This document shows, one piece after another, positions 7,544 to 13,991 of a DNA stretch of 14,822 nt. The notes beneath the pieces are model-generated. The model was not told the origin of the DNA, did no database searches, and worked only from the letters and a program-made list of their open reading frames with translations. Source of the stretch: Campylobacteraceae bacterium (lineage in GTDB: Bacteria; Campylobacterota; Campylobacteria; Campylobacterales; Sulfurovaceae); the NCBI GenBank assembly GCA_027023145.1, contig JALVWV010000083.1, forward strand, positions 1-14,822. The letters run 5' to 3'. Both the position numbers and the translations under genes were made by a program. Position 1 is the first letter of the stretch, and each line of letters begins with the position of its first letter.

Positions 7544-10171
7544 GTGAGCGAACCCACCAAAAAAACCTACGAACCCCATGCCATTGAGCGTGAGTATTAC
7601 CGAATCTGGGAAGATCGTGGCTACTTCGAAACTGAGGGCAACACCGCCATCCAGCAGGAGGGCAAAACCTTCTGCATCTCCATGCCCCCGCCCAACGTCA
7701 CCGGCCACCTGCACATCGGGCATGGACTGACGTTTACCATTCAGGATATCATCGTCCGTTACAAACGGATGGATGGATACAAAACCCTCTGGCAGCCAGG
7801 CACCGACCATGCCGGGATCGCCACCCAGAACGTCGTCGAGAAACAATTGCTTGCCGAGGGAAAAACCAAAGAGGAGATCGGGCGGGAAGCGTTCCTCGAG
7901 CTGGCCTGGAAGCAAAAGGAAAACTCCGGCAACGCCATCACCACCCAGCTGCGCCGTCTCGGAGTCTCTCCGGCATGGAGTCGGGAGCGGTTTACGATGG
8001 ATGAGGGGCTGGCCAATGCGGTCAAAAAAGCCTTTAAGACCATGTACGATGAGGGGTACATCGTCCAGGATAACTACATGATCAACTGGTGCACCCACGA
8101 CGGAGCCCTCAGTGACATCGAGGTCGAGCACGAAGACCACATGGGCAAGCTCTACCACATCCGCTACCCTCTGACAGACGGCAGCGGCGAAGTCGTCGTC
8201 GCCACCACCCGCCCCGAGACGTTCTTTGGCGATACCGCTGTGATGGTACACCCCGAGGATGAGCGCCACAAGCATCTCATCGGCAAGCGTGTGCGTCTGC
8301 CTCTGATCGATCGGGAAGTGGAGATCATCGCCGATGAGCACGTCGATAGGGAGTTTGGTACCGGATTTGTCAAAGTTACCCCGGCGCACGACCCTAACGA
8401 CTATGAAGTGGGCAAGCGGCACGATCTGGCATTTATCACCGTCTTTGATGAGGACGGTATCCTCAACGACTACTGTGGGGAATTTGCCGGGCAGGAGCGT
8501 CTCGAAGCGCGTGAGCCGTTGGTAGCTAAACTCGACGAGCTGGGCTTCATCGAGAAGATCGAAGATCACGCCCACCAGGTCGGTCACTGCTACCGGTGCA
8601 AAAACATCGTCGAGCCCTACATCTCCAAGCAATGGTTTGTCAAAAAAGAGTTTGCTCAGGGTGCGATCGACCGGGTCAACGCCGGTGAAGCGACGTTCTT
8701 CCCCAAACACTGGATCAACAGCTACAACGCCTGGATGGGTGAACTGCGCGACTGGTGCATCTCCCGGCAGCTGTGGTGGGGGCACCAGATCCCGGTGATG
8801 CATTGTGACGCGTGTGGGGGGCAGTTTGCCTTCGAGGGGGAGACCCCGACGGTGTGTGAGCACTGCGGCAGCGACCGGATCCATCAGGATCCCGATGTGC
8901 TCGATACATGGTTCAGCTCCGGGCTGTGGCCGTTTTCGACGCTGGGCTGGGGCAACGGCGAGGCGCTCAAGGGGGAGAAATGGAACGAGAGCGACCTAGC
9001 CGACTTCTATCCCAACAGCCTCATGGTCACCGGTTTTGACATCCTCTTCTTCTGGGTGGCACGGATGCTGATGATGGGGGAGAAGCTCACCGGAGAGCTC
9101 CCCTTCCCCGACATTTACCTCCACGCCCTTGTCAAAGATGAACACGGCCAGAAAATGTCCAAATCCAAAGGCAACGTCATCGACCCACTCGTGATGATCG
9201 ACAAGTACTCTACCGATGCGCTGCGCTTCACACTGGCGATCCTCGCCGTACAGGGGCGCGACATCAAACTGAGTGAAGAGAAGCTTGAACAGGGGCGCAA
9301 CTTCACCAACAAACTCTTCAACGCCGCCAACTATCTCCAGATGAATCAGGACACCTTCGCCGATCTCGATCCCGAGACGGTCACCACCCCGCTGGGGCGC
9401 TACATCCTCAGCCGCTTCTACGTCGCGGTTGACGAGACCCGTACCGCGATCGATCAGTACCGCTTCAACGACGCAGCGACGACCCTCTACCGCTTCCTTT
9501 GGGGGGAATTCTGCGACTGGGGGATCGAGCTGAGCAAGGCCAGCCGCGAGAGTGTCGGGGAGCTGGGGAGCATCTTCAAAGAATCGATGAAACTCCTCCA
9601 CCCCCTCATGCCTTTCATCACCGAGTACCTCTATCAGCGCCTGAGCGGCACTGATCTGAGTGAAGCTGAGTCGATCATGATCCAGCCCTACCCCAAAGCC
9701 CATGAGCCCGATGCACAGATCATGAACGACTTTGCCCTCGCGATCGAAGCGATCGTCTCGGTACGCCGCTGCAAAACCCTCGTCGACCAAGCCAATCGGC
9801 ACATCGACCAGGCGTATGTCAAACTTGGGCGCCCCGCCGATGAGGCGATGCTCGGCGCCTTCATCGAGAAGCTGGGCAAAGTGGGCACCATCACCTTCGT
9901 CGAGAGCAAGCCTGAGAATGCCGTAGCCGATGTGAGCGACCACGTCGAAACCTTCATCTCCACGGCCGACATCGACATGAGCGGCATCATCGACAAGCTC
10001 GAAAAACAGCTCGCCAAACTCGACAAAGAGATCGCCAAACTCTCCGGCATGCTGGGCAACGAAAAATTCGTTGCCAACGCCCCCGAAGCGGTCATCGCCC
10101 AGAATCGGGCGGCACTGGAAGAGGCCGAAGCGAAACGGGAGAAAGTGGCGCAGGAACTCAGCGAAATATAG
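7544..10171 (+). CDS. valS: valyl-tRNA synthetase
   Basis: The class I synthetase charges tRNA-Val with valine in the cytoplasm. Signatures seen in order over 875 residues: PPPNVTGHLHIGH at 48-60 (the HIGH motif), TDHAGIATQ, the CP1 editing insertion with TTRPETFFGDTAV and GTGFVKVTPAHDPNDY, a four-cysteine zinc-ribbon-like knuckle (CDAC and CEHC) followed by DPDVLDTWFSSGLWPFSTLGW-type sequence, KMSKSKGN at 537-544 (the second ATP-binding motif), an anticodon-binding helical domain around 590-740, and a C-terminal coiled coil with repeated KLEKQLAKLDKEIAKL pattern (about 805-875), the tRNA-binding arm of ValS. Length is typical of shorter bacterial forms. The start is GTG at 7544 with AAGGA eight bases upstream; the next in-frame ATG would delete residues before the HIGH motif. 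Confidence 0.98.
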   Translation: MSEPTKKTYEPHAIEREYYRIWEDRGYFETEGNTAIQQEGKTFCISMPPPNVTGHLHIGHGLTFTIQDIIVRYKRMDGYKTLWQPGTDHAGIATQNVVEKQLLAEGKTKEEIGREAFLELAWKQKENSGNAITTQLRRLGVSPAWSRERFTMDEGLANAVKKAFKTMYDEGYIVQDNYMINWCTHDGALSDIEVEHEDHMGKLYHIRYPLTDGSGEVVVATTRPETFFGDTAVMVHPEDERHKHLIGKRVRLPLIDREVEIIADEHVDREFGTGFVKVTPAHDPNDYEVGKRHDLAFITVFDEDGILNDYCGEFAGQERLEAREPLVAKLDELGFIEKIEDHAHQVGHCYRCKNIVEPYISKQWFVKKEFAQGAIDRVNAGEATFFPKHWINSYNAWMGELRDWCISRQLWWGHQIPVMHCDACGGQFAFEGETPTVCEHCGSDRIHQDPDVLDTWFSSGLWPFSTLGWGNGEALKGEKWNESDLADFYPNSLMVTGFDILFFWVARMLMMGEKLTGELPFPDIYLHALVKDEHGQKMSKSKGNVIDPLVMIDKYSTDALRFTLAILAVQGRDIKLSEEKLEQGRNFTNKLFNAANYLQMNQDTFADLDPETVTTPLGRYILSRFYVAVDETRTAIDQYRFNDAATTLYRFLWGEFCDWGIELSKASRESVGELGSIFKESMKLLHPLMPFITEYLYQRLSGTDLSEAESIMIQPYPKAHEPDAQIMNDFALAIEAIVSVRRCKTLVDQANRHIDQAYVKLGRPADEAMLGAFIEKLGKVGTITFVESKPENAVADVSDHVETFISTADIDMSGIIDKLEKQLAKLDKEIAKLSGMLGNEKFVANAPEAVIAQNRAALEEAEAKREKVAQELSEI

Positions 10172-10183
10172 CAAAAAGTTGTA

Positions 10184-10189
10184 TAGAAT
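10184..10189 (+). promoter_or_regulatory. possible -10 element for the DsrE-like gene
   Basis: TAGAAT lies inside TATAGAAT in the 55-base gap after valS, 38 bases before the next start codon. No convincing -35 is seen at 16-18 bases, which falls in the end of valS. The DsrE-like gene could equally be read through from valS. Confidence 0.3.
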
Positions 10190-10226
10190 TGTATGTTCCA
10201 TTATTTTCATTTCAAAAGGAGTAACT

Positions 10227-10670
10227 ATGGGTCGTTTTTTAAAGGGTGCGCTTTTGGCGCTTGTGGTAAGTTCGATCTCCCTTATGGCGGGAAGTTCCAA
10301 TGATAACAGCAAGAAGATGCATCATGTTGTCATTCACATTGATCGCAAGGATACCTGGTCACAAACACTTACGGTCAAAAATGTCGAGAATGTGATCAAG
10401 GCTCTCGGAAAAGAGAATACAATCATCGAAGTGGTTGCCTACGGTCCAGGTATTAAACTGATGGAAAAAGGAACCCCCAATGCCGATACTGTTCGTGCGA
10501 TGGCACACGAGAAAAATATCCGCTTCAGTGTCTGCGAAAATACCATCAAGGCAGTTGCTGCCAAGACAGGGAAAACCCCAAAATTTATTGATGGGGTCAC
10601 AATCGTCCCTTCGGGTATTGCACGTATCACCGAACTCGAAGAGCAAGGGTACACTTACATCAAACCATAA
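10227..10670 (+). CDS. secreted DsrE-family protein
   Basis: The 147-residue protein carries a signal peptide (MGRFLKG followed by a hydrophobic stretch to about residue 20, probable cut near MAG) and then a single DsrE/DsrF-like domain: HHVVIHIDRKD strand (32-41), a helix NVENVIKALG, the IIEVVAYGPGIKLM strand-loop (66-79), RFSVCENTIKAVA (99-111) with the family's conserved Cys (Cys103, the only cysteine), and GVTIVPSGIARITELEEQGYTYIKP at the end in two parts. DsrE-like proteins handle sulfur on a conserved cysteine in sulfur-oxidation and tRNA thiolation relays; a periplasmic version with one Cys could carry persulfide outside the cytoplasm, but that is inference. ATG 10227 is preceded by AAAAGGAG at ideal spacing. 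The upstream in-frame extension overlaps valS and lacks a signal peptide, so it is rejected. Confidence 0.9.
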   Translation: MGRFLKGALLALVVSSISLMAGSSNDNSKKMHHVVIHIDRKDTWSQTLTVKNVENVIKALGKENTIIEVVAYGPGIKLMEKGTPNADTVRAMAHEKNIRFSVCENTIKAVAAKTGKTPKFIDGVTIVPSGIARITELEEQGYTYIKP

Positions 10671-10687
10671 ATCCTCACCCCCTTCTC

Positions 10688-10711
10688 GTTCCATATCTCC
10701 CGATATGGAAC
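10688..10711. repeat. 24-nt perfect hairpin repeat, copy 1
   Basis: GTTCCATATC (10688-10697) pairs perfectly with GATATGGAAC (10702-10711) around a TCCC loop. An identical 24-mer occurs at 12231-12254. Both copies lie in the same strand sense shortly downstream of a stop codon and upstream of GGAC/GGC-type hairpin repeats. No T-tract follows, so it is not a standard terminator; it may be a REP-like element, a protein site or an mRNA 3'-end stabiliser. Confidence 0.85.
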
Positions 10712-10773
10712 ATATACCACCCTCCTATGCTCCCCGAGGGCACTTCCTCCCTATGGTTGGGGCGAAAAGGGTC

Positions 10774-10790
10774 GGGGACTTCAGTCCTGC
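10774..10790. repeat. GGAC-TTCA-GTCC hairpin, possible left part of an interrupted element
   Basis: The sequence GGGGACTTCAGTCCTGC holds the same hairpin core as the left hairpin of the 51-nt element at 10798-10848. It has no neighbouring right hairpin, but one lies at 10868-10883 on the far side of that element and ends in CCCCTGA (10886-10892), close to the CTCCTGA that ends the complete copies. Confidence 0.55.
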
Positions 10791-10797
10791 AGAAACA

Positions 10798-10848
10798 AGA
10801 AGGCAGGACTTCAGTCCTGCCTGACGGGACTAAAGTCCCTGCTCCTGA
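10798..10848. repeat. 51-nt two-hairpin repeat element, copy A
   Basis: The left hairpin is a perfect 9-bp stem, AGGCAGGAC with GTCCTGCCT, around TTCA (10801-10822). The right hairpin is GGGAC-TAAA-GTCCC (10826-10839). The element ends with CTCCTGA. It aligns without gaps to 11120-11170: from 10801 and 11123 onward, 37 of 48 bases are identical by my count. The arrangement resembles REP/BIME elements mobilised by REP-associated tyrosine transposases, but no transposase is in the window. Confidence 0.75.
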
Positions 10849-10867
10849 GATACGCTGTCACGTTTTG

Positions 10868-10892
10868 TTGGACTGAAGTCCAAGCCCCTGAT
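10868..10892. repeat. GGAC-TGAA-GTCC hairpin with CCCCTGA tail
   Basis: TTGGAC (10868-10873) pairs with GTCCAA (10878-10883) around TGAA, and the sequence GCCCCTGA follows. The layout equals the right half of the 51-nt elements. Together with 10774-10790 it could be an older copy into which copy A was inserted. Confidence 0.6.
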
Positions 10893-10898
10893 CTTCTT

Positions 10899-10928
10899 AA
10901 GACAACTTTTATCCTGATGTGATATAGT
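10899..10928 (+). promoter_or_regulatory. probable promoter of the thiamine operon
   Basis: TATAGT (10923-10928) is a good -10, with AAGACA (10899-10904) as a partial -35 at 18-base spacing. Transcription would begin near 10935, a few bases before the first paired strand of the TPP riboswitch, which is where a riboswitch promoter should lie. Confidence 0.55.
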
Positions 10929-10939
10929 GTCACTTCAAT

Positions 10940-11031
10940 TCTCTCGGGGTGCTGACTTTAAATGTTAGCTGAGAAGGTATCATAACCTACCCGTCGAACT
11001 TGAACCGGATAACACCGGCGTAAGGAAGAGA
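10940..11031 (+). ncRNA. TPP riboswitch (THI element)
   Basis: All conserved parts of the thiamine pyrophosphate aptamer are present in order: CGGGGTGC (10945-10952); a 5-bp P3 stem CTGAC/GTTAG; the CTGAGA box (10969-10974); a P3a-like hairpin AGGT/ACCT; TACCCGTCGAACTTGAACCGG, in which ACCC pairs back to GGGT and CCGG-ATAACA-CCGG forms the P5 hairpin (11005-11018); and CGTAAGGAAGAG at the 3' side. P1 is TCTCT (10940-10944) with AGAGA (11027-11031). TPP binding should lower expression of thiB-thiP-thiQ downstream. The thiB start is 180 bases away, so an expression platform must lie in between. Confidence 0.95.
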
Positions 11032-11119
11032 TATACTGCGTTTGTCCCCTGATAGACCCTTTATTCTCTTCTTACAATCATTTTTAATAGTATTTGACCG
11101 ACAATCGTTTATTCAGCGA
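11032..11119 (+). promoter_or_regulatory. putative riboswitch expression platform
   Basis: The strand TCTCTTC (11065-11071) is complementary to GAAGAGA (11025-11031), which includes the 3' strand of riboswitch P1. The heptamer ATTCTCT occurs both at 10938-10944 (P1 5' strand) and at 11063-11069, so the two copies can compete for the same partner. A TTTTT run follows at 11081-11085, but no strong hairpin abuts it. How the switch acts (attenuation, Rho or stability) is not clear from the sequence. Confidence 0.45.
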
Positions 11120-11170
11120 TGGAGGCAGGGCTTCAACCCTGCACTGCGGAACTGAAGTCCCGCCTCCTGA
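11120..11170. repeat. 51-nt two-hairpin repeat element, copy B (between riboswitch and thiB)
   Basis: The left hairpin is GCAGGG (11125-11130) with CCCTGC (11137-11142). The right hairpin is GCGGAAC-TGAA-GTCCCGC (11146-11163) with one mismatch. GGAGGC (11121-11126) can also pair with GCCTCC (11162-11167), closing the whole element in an alternative fold. It ends in CTCCTGA like copy A. In a long thi leader it lies 30-80 bases before the thiB Shine-Dalgarno AAAGGA (11200-11205), so it would form part of the leader RNA. Confidence 0.75.
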
Positions 11171-11210
11171 TGGGTTGACGTATGCCGAGTTAATATCATA
11201 AAGGACACCC

Positions 11211-12209
11211 ATGAAAAAGACACTCACCCTCATTGCCGCCGCACTGTTGGCATCCATGACGCTGCACGCAGCCGACAAACCGACGCTGACGGTCTACACC
11301 TACGACTCGTTTGCCGCCGACTGGGGGCCGGCTCCCAAAGTCAAGGCGGCTTTTGAAAAAGCAAACAACTGTACTCTGCGCTTCGTCCCCTCCTCCAGTG
11401 CCATCGGCTCCCTGCGGAAAATCCAGCTCGAAGGAGACAAAACGCAAGCCGATGTTCTCCTCGGACTCGATACCTCCACAGCCGATATGGCCAAGGCGAC
11501 CGGGCTGTTTGCCAAACACCATACCGACACCTCCAAGCTCACGCTGCCCGCACCATACAAGGACGATACCTTCGTCCCGTATGATTACAGCTATTTCGCC
11601 TTTGTCTATGACAGCAACAAGACCCACAAAGTCCCCACTTCTCTCGAAGAGCTTGCCTCGATGCCTGAATCGTTCAAGATCGTGATCGAAGATCCCCGCT
11701 CCTCGACCCCCGGTCTGGGGCTTCTGCTCTGGGTCAAGGCTCAGTACGGTGACAAGGCCGCCGACTACTGGAAGCGTCTGGCTCCCCATATCCTTACTAT
11801 CACCAAAGGGTGGTCGGAGGCGTACAATCTCTTCCTCAAAGGGGAAGCGGATATGGCGCTCTCCTATACCACCTCTCCAGCCTATCATATTATCGCCGAA
11901 AAGAAACTCCAATACAAAACCGCCAACTTCGCCAAAGGGCACTACGGACAGATTGAGCTGGCTGCCGCACTCAAATCCTCCAAGCACCCCAAGCTGGCGC
12001 AGAAGTTTCTTGATTTTATCACCTCGGAGACCTTTGCCGATATCATCCCGACGACCAACTGGACGTATCCGGTACGCCAGACAGCCAAAGGGCTTCCCGA
12101 GGGTTTTAAAAGCCTGTATGTACCCAAAATGATCCTCATGGACGGCGCAACGGTTCAAAAGAATCGCAAAGCGTGGATCGATGAGTGGCTTGGGGCAATT
12201 GCTAAATAG
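11211..12209 (+). CDS. thiB: thiamine ABC transporter, periplasmic substrate-binding protein
   Basis: This 332-residue protein binds thiamine and its phosphates in the periplasm and delivers them to ThiP. It has a Sec signal peptide (MKK, hydrophobic 4-18, probable cut after LHA at 18-20) and the family's N-terminal motif LTVYTYDSFAADWGP (26-40). Further family stretches are the DVLLGLDTS region, VPYDYSYFAFVYDS, DPRSSTPGLGLLLW, the KGWSEAYNLFLKGEADMALSYTTSPAYH segment that lines the binding cleft, and a C-terminal TTNWTYPVR loop. Length is as usual for ThiB (about 325-335). ATG 11211 is preceded by AAAGGA. The gene is under the TPP riboswitch and is followed after 141 bases by thiP; the riboswitch, thiP and thiQ all support thiamine over other substrates of this binding-protein family such as iron or polyamines. 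Confidence 0.95.
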   Translation: MKKTLTLIAAALLASMTLHAADKPTLTVYTYDSFAADWGPAPKVKAAFEKANNCTLRFVPSSSAIGSLRKIQLEGDKTQADVLLGLDTSTADMAKATGLFAKHHTDTSKLTLPAPYKDDTFVPYDYSYFAFVYDSNKTHKVPTSLEELASMPESFKIVIEDPRSSTPGLGLLLWVKAQYGDKAADYWKRLAPHILTITKGWSEAYNLFLKGEADMALSYTTSPAYHIIAEKKLQYKTANFAKGHYGQIELAAALKSSKHPKLAQKFLDFITSETFADIIPTTNWTYPVRQTAKGLPEGFKSLYVPKMILMDGATVQKNRKAWIDEWLGAIAK

Positions 12210-12230
12210 AACCATGAACAGAAATGTCTT

Positions 12231-12254
12231 GTTCCATATCTCCCGATATGGAAC
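12231..12254. repeat. 24-nt perfect hairpin repeat, copy 2
   Basis: It is identical over 24 bases to 10688-10711: GTTCCATATC and GATATGGAAC around TCCC. It begins 22 bases after the thiB stop codon and lies inside the thi operon, so read-through past it must occur for thiP and thiQ to be expressed from the riboswitch promoter. No T-tract follows. Confidence 0.85.
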
Positions 12255-12285
12255 ACCTGCCGCTCCCAACGATATGCATGCATTT

Positions 12286-12342
12286 GGTCGGCTGAAGCCA
12301 ACCCTACGGTATTCTTTGGCTGCGATACCTTTCCGCGTAGGG
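12286..12342 (+). repeat. REP-like double stem overlapping the thiP ribosome-binding site
   Basis: GGTCGGC-TGAA-GCCAACC (12286-12303, one mismatch) is directly followed by CCCTACG (12302-12308), which is perfectly complementary to CGTAGGG (12336-12342). The motif pair 'GGC-TGAA-GCC plus CCTACG/CGTAGGG' resembles REP sequences of many proteobacteria. The right arm contains TAGGG, the only Shine-Dalgarno-like sequence for thiP, 8 bases before its ATG. Confidence 0.6.
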
Positions 12343-12350
12343 TGCGCAAT

Positions 12351-13991
12351 ATGCTGAAACTACTCTGGCGATTTCGCACCACCCTCTGGCCGGGTCTGAT
12401 CGTCGCCATTTTGTTGCTGGGATTTGCCGGAGTGCTCTTCGGGACACTCTATTATGAAGCCGGAGGGATTGCCCCCTTTCCGGTAAGTGATCGGATTCTC
12501 TCTCTTCTGAAATTCACCCTTTTTCAAGCGATCCTCTCTACCCTCCTCTCGCTGCTGCTTGGTCTCCTCCTTGCCTGGAGCCTCGCCCATCAGCCCCGCT
12601 TCTGCTGTCGAGGGATGGTGGTAGCACTTTTTGGCTCTTCGCTGGTACTCCCCTCGCTCATCGTTGCCTTCGGGATCATCACGGTGTTGGGCAACCACGG
12701 CTGGCTCAATCAACTCGCTGATCTCCTCACTGGCCATACGTTCGGCAGCTATGTCTATGGGCTCAGTGGCATTCTCATCGCCCATGTCTACCTCAATGCA
12801 TCGTTTGCCTCTCTGGGACTGCTGCGCGCCTTCGAGTCGATCCCGATAGAGAAATACCGCCTCAGTACCAGCCTCGGTCTCTCATCCTGGCAGCGCTTTC
12901 GGACGCTGGAGTGGGTCGCGATACGCAGTACCCTCCCCCGGATTGGCATTACGATCTTTTTGCTCTGCTTTAGCTCGTTTGCGATCGTTTTGCTACTGGG
13001 CGGATCTCCGGTCTACAATACCCTCGAAGTAGCACTTTACGAAGCGGTACGGATCGATTTTGACCTCCCAGCAGCTCTCCAGATCGCCACGATCCAACTG
13101 ATGATCTCCATCGCACTGCTCCTTATCGCTTCGGGAATGCCCCAAGGCTTGAATAACCTCAAACAACCCAGTCGCTTCATCCCTTGGCCCGAAAAACGCC
13201 AAGTGGCTCTCTTTCAGCGATCAGTCATCCTGCTCTTAAGCGCGATCTACCTCCTTCCCCTGATCGCCGTGGTGCTCGACGGGCTTCATGCCGACATTCC
13301 GCACCTCTTCTCTCGACCCCTGTTTCTCCGTTCGCTGGGGATGAGTCTGGGGATTGCTTCAGTCTCAACCGTATTGACGGTAATCCTTGCCCTCATGCTG
13401 GCCGATGCCCGGCGCCACTTCGGGCTGCCGCTACGGATTGCTGAGCGGGGAACAATCGGACGTCTCTTCGGGCTTCTGATCGCTTTTTCGGGCAACCTCT
13501 ACCTTGCTATCCCTTCGCTCATCTTAGGTCTGGGCTTTTTTCTCATCGCTCGCGACATGGGTGGAAGCATGACCAGCTGGGGGATCACCGCCATTCTCAC
13601 CGCCAATCTCCTCATGTCGCTTCCCTTTGCTCTGGCGATCATGATCCCCGCGATGGCAAAAACCGCTCGACGCTACGATAAGCTTGTCTTCTCGCTGGGG
13701 CTGAGCCCTCTTCAACGCTGGCGCTATGCCGATTGGCCATATCTGCGTCGATCGATCAGCTACATCGCTGCCCTTTCTTTTTCCCTCTCACTGGGTGACT
13801 TGGGGGTCATTGCCCTCTTTGGAAACCAAGAGATCACGACCTTACCGTGGTACCTCTATCAACTCATGGGCTCCTATCGCACCACCGATGCGGCCGGAGT
13901 GGCACTGGTACTGCTCGTGCTGGTCTTTGGCGTGTTTTTTGCGGTACAATACGGAGATCCTGCAACTGGAGAATCGCATGCTGCGCGTTGA
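12351..13991 (+). CDS. thiP: thiamine ABC transporter, fused permease
   Basis: This 546-residue inner-membrane protein is made of two MetI-like permease halves in one chain, about 12 membrane helices in total. Each half ends in an EAA-type cytoplasmic loop that docks on the ATPase: IEKYRLSTSLGLSSWQRFRTL near residues 165-185 and DKLVFSLGLSPLQRWRYADW near 441-462. This duplicated architecture is the ThiP (and FbpB) family pattern, and the neighbouring thiB and thiQ settle the assignment to thiamine. ATG 12351 is preferred because TAGGG lies 8 bases upstream; an in-frame GTG at 12342 overlaps that site and would add three residues. Its end overlaps the thiQ start by 14 bases, implying translational coupling. 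The 141-base gap from thiB is filled with repeats. Confidence 0.93.
   Translation: MLKLLWRFRTTLWPGLIVAILLLGFAGVLFGTLYYEAGGIAPFPVSDRILSLLKFTLFQAILSTLLSLLLGLLLAWSLAHQPRFCCRGMVVALFGSSLVLPSLIVAFGIITVLGNHGWLNQLADLLTGHTFGSYVYGLSGILIAHVYLNASFASLGLLRAFESIPIEKYRLSTSLGLSSWQRFRTLEWVAIRSTLPRIGITIFLLCFSSFAIVLLLGGSPVYNTLEVALYEAVRIDFDLPAALQIATIQLMISIALLLIASGMPQGLNNLKQPSRFIPWPEKRQVALFQRSVILLLSAIYLLPLIAVVLDGLHADIPHLFSRPLFLRSLGMSLGIASVSTVLTVILALMLADARRHFGLPLRIAERGTIGRLFGLLIAFSGNLYLAIPSLILGLGFFLIARDMGGSMTSWGITAILTANLLMSLPFALAIMIPAMAKTARRYDKLVFSLGLSPLQRWRYADWPYLRRSISYIAALSFSLSLGDLGVIALFGNQEITTLPWYLYQLMGSYRTTDAAGVALVLLVLVFGVFFAVQYGDPATGESHAAR

Larger units (their letters stand above)
10671..10940. other. non-coding repeat-rich region between the DsrE-like gene and the thiamine leader
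   Basis: No credible gene is present. The stretch holds one copy of a 24-nt perfect hairpin (10688-10711), a cluster of hairpins sharing the core GGAC-N4-GTCC (10774-10892) and a candidate promoter (10899-10928) for the thiamine operon. None of the hairpins has a T-tract after it, so no intrinsic terminator for the DsrE-like gene is evident. Confidence 0.7.

Noticed and set aside
7379..8884. Open frame of 501 codons on the minus strand overlapping valS
   Set aside because: It is antisense to conserved ValS motifs and spans the gene boundary without its own start signals or a known domain.
8996..10312. Open frame of 438 codons on the minus strand over the valS 3' end and the DsrE-like gene start
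   Set aside because: It is antisense to two well-supported genes, with biased low-complexity composition and no domain match.
10774..10892. GGACTTCAGTCC hairpins considered as intrinsic terminators of the DsrE-like gene or as a CRISPR array
   Set aside because: None is followed by a T-tract, and the units differ in size and spacing with no unique spacers of constant length and no cas genes.
11196..12269. Open frame of 357 codons on the minus strand over thiB
   Set aside because: ThiB on the plus strand has a signal peptide, ribosome-binding site, riboswitch and family motifs; the minus frame has none.
13726..13977. N-terminal extension of the thiQ reading frame upstream to 13726
   Set aside because: It lies within thiP in another frame, matches no ABC ATPase sequence, and the ATG at 13978 has a Shine-Dalgarno and the normal N-terminus.
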